Origin: an uncultured Xanthomonas sp.
GTDB lineage: Bacteria; Pseudomonadota; Gammaproteobacteria; Xanthomonadales; Xanthomonadaceae
NCBI GenBank assembly: GCA_943912265.1
Contig: CALTTS010000017.1
Coordinates: 10,384 to 74,383, forward strand
Direction of reading: 5' to 3'
Length of the DNA: 64,000 nt
Positions 38,957 to 47,918 of the stretch are shown here, in pieces. Each line of letters opens with the position of its first letter. Position 1 is the first letter of the stretch. Under the pieces are notes generated by a model. It ran no database searches. It saw nothing but the letters and a program-made list of their open reading frames with translations, and was not told the origin of the DNA. The position numbers were made by a program, and so were the translations under genes.

Positions 38957-41719
38957 ATGGGCAAGCGCATCAGGTTGGGACGTCTGGCTGGATCGGTTTC
39001 GAGGGCTCTGCACATGCACAGGGCCGGCCTGCCGGCGCTGTCGATGGCGATACTGGTGGGCGCCGGCGCCTTTGCCGGCCAGGCCCGCGCGCAGGGCGCG
39101 GACGGCCCGGCGGACGAGGACAAGGCCAAGACGCTCGACACGGTCACCGTCATCTCCACCGGTACCCGCAAGTCCGACATGGCGGTGACCGACAGCCCGG
39201 CGCCGATCCAGCTGGTCAGCACGGAGCTGCTCAAGCAGACGGCTGCGCCGGACCTGATGAACGCCATCGCCAACCAGGTGCCGTCGTACAACGCCAACCA
39301 GGTCGGCGGCGACATGGCCAGCCAGACCCTGACCGCTTCGCTGCGCGGCCTGACGGCCAACCACACGTTGATCCTGGTCAACGGCAAGCGCCGCCACGTC
39401 ACCTCCAACTTCGGCGTGGCAGGCAGCGGTGAAATGGCGACCGATCTGTCGTTCATCCCGACTTCGGCCATCGACCACGTCGAAGTGCTGACCGATGGCG
39501 CGGCTGCGCTGTACGGTTCTGACGCCATCGCCGGTGTCATCAACATCATCCTCAAGAAGAACCATGAAGGCGGCGAAGTGAACGCCGGTTACGCCGGCTA
39601 TGCCGATGGCGGCGGCGGCACCGATTCGTGGAGCGGCAACATCGGGCTGGGGGGCGAGAAGGGCTTCGTCAGCATCAGCGCCGAAGTGGAGAACCGCATG
39701 TCGGTGTACCGCTTCTCCAACCCGAGCTATGCCAACTGCCTGCTCGACATCGCCGCCTGCCAGGCCTATGCGACGGCCAATGGCCGTGGCGACCTGCTCA
39801 GCCGCATCGCCAACGACCAGGGCGCGATCATGAATTCGCGCTTCCCCGCCCTGAACGGCTGGCTGAACCCGCCGGAAGTGCACCGCAAGGCCGTCATGTT
39901 CAACGCGGGCTACGACTTCGAAGGCGGCCTGCAGTTCTACGCCTTCGGCAGTTACGGCAAGAAGACCGCGCAGTCCGAGGAGAACTACCGCCGTCCCTCG
40001 CAGGATGGCGGCTACGTCGATCCGGTCACCGGCGCGGTCAGCCACAAGTACCCGCTGGGCTTCCACCCGTCCGAGGCCTCCGAGGAGTACGACTACGACT
40101 TGACCGCCGGGCTGAAGGGCGATGCCGCGGGCTGGATGTGGGACGTGTCCACGTCCTACGGCCGCAACCAGATGGACGTGTACACCCTCAACTCGATGAA
40201 CTTCTCGCTGTGGAACCACTACGGCTATTCGCCGGAGAACTTCTACGACGGCACGTTCTATGCCACCCAGTGGACCACCGACGCCAGCGTCACCAAGGAT
40301 TTCGAGGTGGGCCTGTCCTCCCCGCTGATCTTCAACGCGGGCGTCGAATACCGCCGTGACGGCTACGGCATCGAGGCCGGCGATCCGACCTCCTACTACG
40401 GTGCCGGCGCGTCCTCCTTCCCCGGCTACAACCCGCTGGCCACGGGCGATTACTCGCGCCACAGCTATGCCGTGTTCGCCGACGTGGTGTTCAACCCGAC
40501 CGACAAGTGGCTGGTCGACGTGGCCGGGCGCTACGAGAACTTCAGCGATTTCGGCAGCAAGGCGGTGGGCAAGCTCACCACGCGCTACGATTTCAGCGAC
40601 GCGATCGCCGTGCGCGGCACCTTCAGCACCGGTTTCCGCGCCCCGAACATGGGCGAGAACTACTACTCCGCCATCCAGGTCAGCCCGACCGGCGCCACCG
40701 CCACCCTGGCCGGCGCCAGCGTGGGCAGCGGCCTGAAGCCGGAAACCAGCAAGAACCTGTCGCTGGGCTTCGTGTTCAAGCCGCTCGAGAACCTGACCTC
40801 GACCGTGGATTTCTACCAGATCAGGATTTCCGACCGTACCACCATCGGCTACTTCAACTATTCCACCGCACAGGCCGCCGACACCATCACCGGCCGCACC
40901 ACCGGCAGCTGGAACGCCGACCTGCCCGATCCGGCCGACAGCAATGGCGACGGCGTCCCGGACGCCACCTACAACCAGATCCTGGGCGAGGCGCTGGTGG
41001 CCGGCGGTTTCATCAGCCAGTGGGACAACCCGACCGCACCGGGCGGCAGCTTCGACCAGACCGCGCGCGCCAACATCAGCCTGGCCTTCTTCACCAACGC
41101 GCTGGATACCAAGACCAGCGGCGTGGACTGGGTGACCAACTACACGACCGGCTTCGACTGGGGTTCGATCGACTGGTTGCTGGCCGCCAACTACAACAAG
41201 ACCGAGGTGACCCGCGCCGGCCGTGCGTCGGGCTTCGAGAGCATCCCGCTGTTCACCGGCGCCAGCGTCTACAACATCGAGCATGCCAGCCCGAAGTTCC
41301 GCGTGAACCTGGGCGCCACGTTCAACTGGCAGAAGTTCACCCTGACCTTGCGCGAGTCCATCTACGGCCCGCAGACCCAGGTCAGCAGCCTCTCCGGTTA
41401 CGAGTCCCTGGCCGATCAGCTCTCCGTCGTCCAGCTCGACGGCGGCAGCTACTACAAGCTGAAGCTCGGCACGCTGGCGACCACGGGCTTCGACCTGAGC
41501 TTCAGGCCCAATGACGCATGGACGCTCAGCGTGGGCGGCGACAACGTGTTCAACAAGTATCCGGACAAGATCCCGTCCGCCGTGTGGAACTACGATGTGG
41601 CCAACTACCAGAACGGCAACAATCAGTACATCGCCAGCAGCGATTACGCCGGCTTTACCGGCAGCCCGATCGGTTACTTCGGCGCGCGCTACTACGCCAA
41701 GCTGACCTACCGGTTCTGA
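38957..41719 (+). CDS. TonB-dependent outer-membrane receptor
   Basis: 920 aa. Signal region ~1-45 (ends AFAGQARA-QGA), a TonB box-like LDTVTVISTGTR (~58-69), the plug domain (~75-190: LRGLTANHTLILVNGKRR, DGAAALYGSDAIAGVINIILK), then a 22-strand barrel ending ARYYAKLTYRF with the usual terminal Phe. It imports a large or scarce nutrient with TonB energy; the ligand is not deducible. Downstream lies a Tat-exported aminotransferase, behind a strong terminator. Confidence 0.93.
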   Translation: MGKRIRLGRLAGSVSRALHMHRAGLPALSMAILVGAGAFAGQARAQGADGPADEDKAKTLDTVTVISTGTRKSDMAVTDSPAPIQLVSTELLKQTAAPDLMNAIANQVPSYNANQVGGDMASQTLTASLRGLTANHTLILVNGKRRHVTSNFGVAGSGEMATDLSFIPTSAIDHVEVLTDGAAALYGSDAIAGVINIILKKNHEGGEVNAGYAGYADGGGGTDSWSGNIGLGGEKGFVSISAEVENRMSVYRFSNPSYANCLLDIAACQAYATANGRGDLLSRIANDQGAIMNSRFPALNGWLNPPEVHRKAVMFNAGYDFEGGLQFYAFGSYGKKTAQSEENYRRPSQDGGYVDPVTGAVSHKYPLGFHPSEASEEYDYDLTAGLKGDAAGWMWDVSTSYGRNQMDVYTLNSMNFSLWNHYGYSPENFYDGTFYATQWTTDASVTKDFEVGLSSPLIFNAGVEYRRDGYGIEAGDPTSYYGAGASSFPGYNPLATGDYSRHSYAVFADVVFNPTDKWLVDVAGRYENFSDFGSKAVGKLTTRYDFSDAIAVRGTFSTGFRAPNMGENYYSAIQVSPTGATATLAGASVGSGLKPETSKNLSLGFVFKPLENLTSTVDFYQIRISDRTTIGYFNYSTAQAADTITGRTTGSWNADLPDPADSNGDGVPDATYNQILGEALVAGGFISQWDNPTAPGGSFDQTARANISLAFFTNALDTKTSGVDWVTNYTTGFDWGSIDWLLAANYNKTEVTRAGRASGFESIPLFTGASVYNIEHASPKFRVNLGATFNWQKFTLTLRESIYGPQTQVSSLSGYESLADQLSVVQLDGGSYYKLKLGTLATTGFDLSFRPNDAWTLSVGGDNVFNKYPDKIPSAVWNYDVANYQNGNNQYIASSDYAGFTGSPIGYFGARYYAKLTYRF

Positions 41720-41841
41720 TCCGCCATGTCGTGTACCGCATGTTGCAACACAGGAGATGGACTGCCGGGGACGTCCGTGCGTCGTCGATCGTTCCCAATC
41801 CAGTCGATGGCCCTGACAGCCTCATGATGTGAGATGTGACC

Positions 41842-41876
41842 AAAGCCCTTCCGTTGCGGCGGAAGGGCTTTCTTCT
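41842..41876 (+). terminator. Intrinsic terminator after the TonB receptor
   Basis: A 12-bp perfect stem (41842-41853 with 41860-41871), loop TTGCGG, followed by CTTTCTTCT-type T-rich sequence. It is the clearest Rho-independent terminator in the window. Confidence 0.88.
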
Positions 41877-41973
41877 GAAAAAGTTTCGGATGGTTATTTC
41901 CAGATTCCGCAAAATCATCAGCCGTACCGCCCGTTCCGCTCCGCCCTGTCCCAACCGTTCCCAGGAAAACGCC

Positions 41974-43215
41974 ATGACTTCATCCCTTTCCCGCCGTTCG
42001 TTCCTGCGTGGCTCGGCCATGCTGGCCGGTGCCGCCGCCAGTGCCGGTCTGCCGACGCTGGCGCTTGCCAAAAAGTCCCCGGCCGCACCGGCCGCCGTCG
42101 CCGATGGCGACGTGAGCAAGCTGCCGGCGGTGGAAATTGCCGCCAACGAATACTGGACCGGCCCGTGCGATGCCGCGCAGAAGGCCATGGTCGCCATCGT
42201 GCCGCAGGGCAACCGCTACCTGTTCAAGGAGCTGGCGCCCAAGGTGTATGAAACCCTCGTCTCGCACTGGAACCTGCCGGGGCGCGAGAGCGTGATCGCC
42301 TACCACGGCTCGACCCCGCCGCTGACCAACGTGATGCTGGCCTACACCGGCCCGGACAAGCCGCTGATCACGGCCGACCCGACGTTCGAGGCGGGCTGGG
42401 AGGCGGCCGCCAGCACCGGTGCGGCGGTGATCAAGATCCCCGCGCGCAAGGACGATTCGCACGACGTCCAGGCCATGTGCAGGAAGGCGGCGGAGGTGGG
42501 GGCCGGGGTGCTCTACATCTGCAATCCGAACAACCCGACCGGCGCCATCACGATGCGCTCGGACATCGAGTACGCGCTGGCCAACAAGCCGGCCGGTTGC
42601 GTGCTGGTCGTCGACGAGGCCTACATCGATTTCTCGGAAAACGCCAAGAGCGTGATCGATCTGGCCGCCACCACCCCGGACATGCTGGTGCTGCGCACGA
42701 TGTCCAAGCTGTACGGCATGGCCGGCACGCGTTTCGGCTATGCCATCGGCACGCCCGAGGTGCTCAAGGGCCTGCACCACTTCGGCGTCAACTCGCTGGC
42801 GGTGACGTCGATGGCGGCCGCGATCGCCAGCCTCAACGACCCGGACGTGGTCCCGAGCCGTCGCGCGCTGAACAAGAAGACCCGCGAGGAGACCGTGGCC
42901 TTCCTCAACAAGCTGGGCTACAAGACCACCCGGTCCGAGTCGAACTGTTTCCTCGTCGACGTCAAGCGCCCGGCCCGCGAATTCCAGGACGATATGTCCA
43001 CCTGGGGCGTGATGGTCGGCCGCAGCTGGCCGGGCTTCCCCAACCAGTCGCGCATCACCATCGGCTCGCCGGAAGAGATGGCGCGCTTCCGCGATGCCTT
43101 CGCCAAGGTGGCCAAGGGCCAGAAGGGGCCGCTGCCGGTGCCGCCTCCTTTCAAGCTGGGCATGGTGGAAGGCGGCATGCTGGTGAAGGACGGCACGATC
43201 GTCGGCTTCGCCTGA
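41974..43215 (+). CDS. Tat-exported PLP-dependent aminotransferase (class I/II)
   Basis: 413 aa. The N-terminus has a twin-arginine signal, LSRRSFLRGSAMLAGAAA, then an Ala-rich stretch ending LALAKK. The mature protein is a HisC/AspC-fold aminotransferase: CNPNNPTGAI, VVDEAYIDF and the PLP lysine K245 in RTMSKLYGMAGTRFG. Tat export with a bound cofactor implies transamination in the periplasm, which is unusual. AGGAA stands 6 bases before the ATG (41974); the frame open from 41836 begins inside the terminator. It probably processes amino acids brought in near the receptors. Confidence 0.88.
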   Translation: MTSSLSRRSFLRGSAMLAGAAASAGLPTLALAKKSPAAPAAVADGDVSKLPAVEIAANEYWTGPCDAAQKAMVAIVPQGNRYLFKELAPKVYETLVSHWNLPGRESVIAYHGSTPPLTNVMLAYTGPDKPLITADPTFEAGWEAAASTGAAVIKIPARKDDSHDVQAMCRKAAEVGAGVLYICNPNNPTGAITMRSDIEYALANKPAGCVLVVDEAYIDFSENAKSVIDLAATTPDMLVLRTMSKLYGMAGTRFGYAIGTPEVLKGLHHFGVNSLAVTSMAAAIASLNDPDVVPSRRALNKKTREETVAFLNKLGYKTTRSESNCFLVDVKRPAREFQDDMSTWGVMVGRSWPGFPNQSRITIGSPEEMARFRDAFAKVAKGQKGPLPVPPPFKLGMVEGGMLVKDGTIVGFA

Positions 43216-43341
43216 GGCCGACAGGCCGCGTGGCACGGCAACCGGGTGCGGGCCATCCGGTTGCCGTCGGTGCCCGCGGCGGCGGTTCCGTGGATGTCCG
43301 CCCCTGCCATGCGCAGGGGTTTTCCGTTCCGGCGCCGCGGA

Positions 43342-46128
43342 TCAGCCCGCGCCCGATGCGCCTTCGACGGCGCGGGTATGCAGCAGGCCGAGCAGCCGCG
43401 CGCGGGCCAGCGCTTCGGCCCGGCTGCCGGCGTCGAGCTTGCGGTACAGGTTCTTCAGGTGGAACTTCACCGTGTTCTCGGACAGGTTCAGGCGCCGGGC
43501 GATCTGCTTGTTCGAGTGGCCGAAGGCGAGTTCGGACAGCATCTCGCGCTCGCGTTCGCTGAAGCCCGAGCCGGCGTCTTCGCCGTGCTGCAGGCGTTCG
43601 AGCAGCGTCTGCATGGTCAGGGCCAGGGTGGTGCCGGGCAGCACGTCCGGGTCCTGCTGGCGGGCGCAGCGCAGCAGCGCCTTGGCCGGCGTCCCCAGTT
43701 CCAGCACCACCTGCCACGAGCAGGTGTGGGCGACGTGGTCCAGCGCCTGGCGCAGCGGCGGCAGCGCCTGCGCGATCTCGCCGCGCTGCTGCAGGGTCAG
43801 GGCGATGCGGGCGCGGACGCGGGCGAGCAGGAAGCGGTTCCCCGAGGCGAGCGCGGCGGTCTCGATCTGGCGCAGGATCTGCAGCGCCTGCGACGAACGC
43901 CCGCTCTGGCGGTGCCAGCGGGCCAGGGCAAAACCGAGCGCCGCGCTCAGGCGCCAGCCGTGCCCGTGGCCGAGGGCATGGGCGAAGCTGGCTTCGCCGC
44001 CGGCCCGTTCGATCAGCAGGTCCAGCCCGCGCGCGGCCGCGTCGGGCTGGTCGAGCAGGGCATCGATGCGCCAGGCCAGCGCCAGGTCCTGCAGTCGGTT
44101 GAGGTGGCGCGCGCTGGCAAAGCGTTCCAGCTGGTCGAGGCGGGCCATCGTGGCATGCAGGCCGCGTTCGTGGCGCCGGGCAAGGGTCAATGCGGTGGCA
44201 TGTGCCGCCGCGAGCACGTCGATGCGGCCATCGTGCTGTTCCAGGTAGGCGATGGCCTCGTCCAGCCCGGCCTCGGCCTCGTCGGCATGGCCGGACTCGC
44301 AGTGCGCCTCGGCCAGCAGGCAGCGCGCCATCGCCTGCAAGGTGCTGTCGGCGCTGGCCGGTTGCCGTTCGCCGAGCGCCTCGACCTGGCGGTACAGGGC
44401 GATCGCTTCGGTCACCTGCCCGCGATAGAACAGGCTGTGGCCGAGGGCGAGCCTGGCGTAGCCGGTGCCGATCTCGCGACCGGCCTGCTGCAGGATCTCC
44501 AGCGATTGCCGCGCCCGCTGCTCGGCCTCGTCGAAGCGGCCGCGTTCGAGGCAGGCCGATGCGCTGATGCACAGCAGGATGCCGCGCCCGATGGGGTCGT
44601 CCTCGTCCAGTGCGGCGGCCTGCGCCGCGATCCGGTCCGGCCCCTGCGGGTCCTGCGCGATCTGGTCGAACAGGCCGCGCAGCACCGCGACCAGCACCAC
44701 CTAGTCCCGTTCGTGGGGCGTGCGGACCGCGTCGGGCAGGGTGCGGAAGCGTTCGAGCAGGTGCTGGGCCTCGGTCAGCTCGCCCTGCTTGATGTGCAGA
44801 TAGGCGCAGGCCGCCAGCAGCACCGGCTGGGTCTGCAGCACGTCGGCGGGAAACGCGGCCAGCAGGGTGCGGACATAGCCGCTGCCGTGTTCCAGCAGCA
44901 GCTGCCAGCCGCCGGCTGCCGCCACGGTGCGCACGGCGAGCGGCGTGTCGCCGCCGGCGAGCGCGTGGCGCACGGCTTCCAGCCACAGGCCGCGCGCGGC
45001 ATGGGCGCGGGCCGCGGCGGCATGCAGCGCGGGCAGGCGCTCGGCATGGTGGCGCTGCAGCTGGCGATGCAGGAAATCGGCGAACAGCGGGTGGTAGCGA
45101 TAGCCGGCGCCGTCGCCCAGCGGCACCAGCAGGCCGTGGAAGCGGTCCAGCCGGGACAGCAGCAGGTCGCTGTCGTGCCGATCGCGGACCGCATCGGCCA
45201 AGGCGGCGTCGAAGCGTTCCAGCAGCGAGGTCTGCAGCAGGAACTCCTGCGCCTCCGCCGGCAGGTCGGCGAAGACCTGCTCGGCCAGGTAGTCGGTGAT
45301 GCCGCAGGCCTGGCTGGAGAAGCCTTCCAGGTCGCGGCCACGGCGGTCGTCGGCATCGAGCCACAGCGAGGCGAGCTGCAGCGCGGCCGGCCAGCCCTCG
45401 GTGTGCTGCTGCAGCCGCGCGAGGGTGGCCTCGGGCAGGGCCGCTCCGAGCATCGTCCGGGCTTCGGCGGCGTCGAGCGGCAGGGCGCGCGCGTCGATCC
45501 GTTCCAGACAGCCGCGGGTGGCCAGCCGCGCCAGCGGCAGCGCCGGCGGCGTGCGGCTGGCCAGCAGCAGGTGCAGGCGGGGGCCGCCATGCTCGACCAG
45601 GCGCGCGACCAGCGCATCCAGCGCGGGTCCGGCCGCGCGGTCGTAGTCGTCCAGGATCAGCACCACCGGCCGGGACACGCGGCCGAGCACGCCGAGCATG
45701 GTCGACACCGCGGTCGGCACGTCGAAATCGTGGCGCTGTTCCAGCAGCGCGGCGGGGAAGGCACCGGCCGGCACGCCGGCGACGATGAGCGCCATCGCCA
45801 CGTAGGCCAGGAAGCGGGCCGGCTCGCCGTCTTCCTCTTCCAGCGTCAGCCAGGCGGCGTGGCCCCGTGCCGGGGCCTGCCGCAGGCGCTGGTGCCACTG
45901 CGCCAGCAGCGTGGTCTTGCCGAAGCCGGGCGGCGCCAGCAGCAGGGTCAGCGGCAGGTCGTAGGCGCGTTCGAGGCGCTCGAGCAGCCGCACGCGCGGC
46001 ACCGCATTGATGCGCTGGAGGGGCGGTTCGAGCTTGTCCGGCAGCGCCCAGTCCGGCGTCGGCGACGCGGCCTCCCGTTCGCAGGCGGGCAGGACGCGCA
46101 GATTGATGGGCGTGACGGGCTTGAGCAT
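43342..46128 (-). pseudogene. MalT/LuxR-family ATPase regulator interrupted by an in-frame amber codon
   Basis: The N-terminal part (44701-46128, 475 codons) has a STAND-type ATPase: Walker A APPGFGKTTLL (~65-75), Walker B VVLILDDYDRA, then helical repeats, ending TPHERD-TAG at 44701-44703. The very next codon, in the same frame, continues the protein (GTG GTG CTG GTC) for 452 residues of TPR-like repeats. It ends in a LuxR-type HTH (FSEREREMLSELAFGH...NTVKFHLKNLYRKL). Together they make one ~928-residue MalT-like activator. No Shine-Dalgarno precedes the GTG after the stop. It is a recent nonsense mutation, a sequencing error, or a stop read through. The start at 46128 is uncertain. Confidence 0.85.
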
Positions 46129-46343
46129 CGTGGGGGGACGGAAGCCGACGGCGGAATCGACCACCGCGCCAGGGCCGCGATGGCCAGTGAACCGGAACCG
46201 TCTTGTCGCTCCTTGTCCTCGACAGGACGGGAGCGGGATCGACGGACATCGATCTATTCCCGCTCGTGTCATTCCCTTGACATCTTGTCCAAGGTTCACC
46301 CATCGGGGGGACAAATGTCAAAAGTCATGGCCGCTGAAACCGT

Positions 46344-47633
46344 TCAGCCCGCGGCCACGCGGAAGGCCGCCCGGGCCGCGGCCAGCGTGGCCTCGATCAC
46401 GGCGTCGTCGTGCGCGCTGGAGACGAAGCCCGCCTCGTAGGCCGAGGGCGCGAAGAACACGCCCTGTTCCAGCATCGCGTGGAAGAAACGGTTGAACGCG
46501 GGCACGTCGCAGGCCGTGGCCTGGGCATAGGTTTCCACCTTCTGGTCGGTGAAGAACAGGCCGAACATGCCGCCGACCTGGTTGGTGGTGAAGGGCACGC
46601 CGGCCTCGCGCGCGGCCGCCTCCAGCCCGGCGCACAGGCGCGCCGCCATGGCCGACAGGCGCGCGTGGAAGCCCGGGGCCTGCACCAGTTCCAGCATCGC
46701 CAGCCCGGCGGCCATCGCCACCGGGTTGCCGCTCAGGGTGCCGGCTTGGTAGATCGGCCCGGCCGGGGCGATCTGCTCCATCAGCTCGCGGCGGCCGCCG
46801 TAGGCACCCACCGGCATGCCGCCGCCGATGATCTTGCCGAAGGTGGTCAGGTCCGGGGTCACGCCGTAGTGGGCTTGCGCGCCGCCCAGTGCCACGCGGA
46901 AGCCGGTCATCACCTCGTCCAGGATCAGCAGCGCGCCGTGCTTCGTGCACAGTTCGCGCAGGTGCTGCAGGAAGCCGGCACGCGGCGGGATGCAGTTGGC
47001 GTTGCCGACCACCGGCTCGATGATCAGGCCGGCGATGTCGTCGCCCTGCCGTTCGAACAGCGCGCTGGCCGCGTCGAAATCGTTGTAGGGCAGGGTGAGG
47101 GTGAGTTCGCTCAGGCCGGCCGGCACGCCCGGCGAGGTCGGCACGCCCAGGGTCAGCATGCCGCTGCCGGCCTTGACCAGGAACGAGTCGCCGTGGCCGT
47201 GGTAGCAGCCCTCGAACTTGACGATCTTCATGCGCCCGGTGGCCCCGCGTGCCAGCCGGACCGCCGACAGCGTGGCCTCGGTGCCGGAATTGACCATGCG
47301 CACCATCTCGCACGAGGGCACCAGTCGGGCGATGGTTTCGGCCATGGCCACCTCGGCCGGGCAGGGCGCGCCGAAGGACAGCCCGTCGCGCACCGCCTTC
47401 TCCACCGCCTCGCGCACCGCCGGATGGTTGTGGCCGGCGATCATCGGTCCCCACGAGCCGACGTAGTCGATGTAGCGGTTGCCGTCCACGTCGAACAGGT
47501 ACGGGCCGTCGGCACGCTGCACGAAGAACGGCTCGCCGCCGACCGACTTGAAGGCGCGCACCGGCGAGTTGACGCCCCCGGGCAGCAGGGCGCGTGCGCG
47601 GGCGAACAGGGCGTGGGAGCGATCGTGATTCAT
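46344..47633 (-). CDS. hemL: Glutamate-1-semialdehyde 2,1-aminomutase
   Basis: 429 aa PLP enzyme giving 5-aminolevulinate for haem and other tetrapyrroles. LLPGGVNSPVRAFKSVGG at the start, VNSGTEATLSAVRLAR, EGCYHGHGDSFLVKAGSG, and the PLP lysine in TTFGKIIGGGMPVGAYGG (~265). Full length. GAGG stands 5 bases before the ATG. The 215 bases between it and the regulator pseudogene show no terminator. Confidence 0.97.
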   Translation of the reverse strand: MNHDRSHALFARARALLPGGVNSPVRAFKSVGGEPFFVQRADGPYLFDVDGNRYIDYVGSWGPMIAGHNHPAVREAVEKAVRDGLSFGAPCPAEVAMAETIARLVPSCEMVRMVNSGTEATLSAVRLARGATGRMKIVKFEGCYHGHGDSFLVKAGSGMLTLGVPTSPGVPAGLSELTLTLPYNDFDAASALFERQGDDIAGLIIEPVVGNANCIPPRAGFLQHLRELCTKHGALLILDEVMTGFRVALGGAQAHYGVTPDLTTFGKIIGGGMPVGAYGGRRELMEQIAPAGPIYQAGTLSGNPVAMAAGLAMLELVQAPGFHARLSAMAARLCAGLEAAAREAGVPFTTNQVGGMFGLFFTDQKVETYAQATACDVPAFNRFFHAMLEQGVFFAPSAYEAGFVSSAHDDAVIEATLAAARAAFRVAAG

Positions 47634-47716
47634 GTGGGCCTCGGAAGCGGTGGGGACGGCGGGTCCGGTCAGCCCGCCTGACGTCCGGCCTATTGTCGTG
47701 CCACGCCGGGGCTTCG

Positions 47717-47743
47717 CCTACCCGGTTGCCGGCGACCTACCCG
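47717..47743 (+). promoter_or_regulatory. CCTACCCG direct repeat upstream of the Oar-like receptor
   Basis: CCTACCCG at 47717-47724 and 47736-47743 (spacer 11), 176-202 bases before the receptor ATG. It repeats the pair at 38804-38828. Candidate binding site of a common activator. Confidence 0.45.
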
Positions 47744-47782
47744 TCACGGGCATATCGGAACGTGTCGTCGTGTTGCAGCCTT

Positions 47783-47795
47783 TGTCAGGCTGACA
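47783..47795. promoter_or_regulatory. Palindrome TGTCA-GGC-TGACA upstream of the Oar-like receptor
   Basis: A perfect 5+3+5 inverted repeat at 47783-47795, between the direct repeats and the receptor start. It could be an operator for a dimeric regulator. A further hairpin, GCCCGGA-AGCAT-TCCGGGC followed by GCTTTTC, lies at about 47860-47884, in the leader before the gene. Confidence 0.35.
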
Positions 47796-47918
47796 TGTGC
47801 AGATGACGGATGGTCATTGGGCCGGCATTCCGGCCGAACGCACAGTGTCCTTCTGGCGGCCCGGAAGCATTCCGGGCGCTTTTCGCAGTCTTGATCTATT
47901 TTGGGGAGAAAGCAGCGG

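Noticed and set aside
41836..41973. 46-codon N-terminal extension of the exported aminotransferase
   Set aside because: It begins inside a strong terminator and would bury the Tat signal. The ATG at 41974 has a good ribosome site.
43246..46440. 1064-aa plus-strand ORF opposite the MalT-like regulator
   Set aside because: Shadow frame. The minus strand carries Walker and LuxR motifs despite its amber codon.
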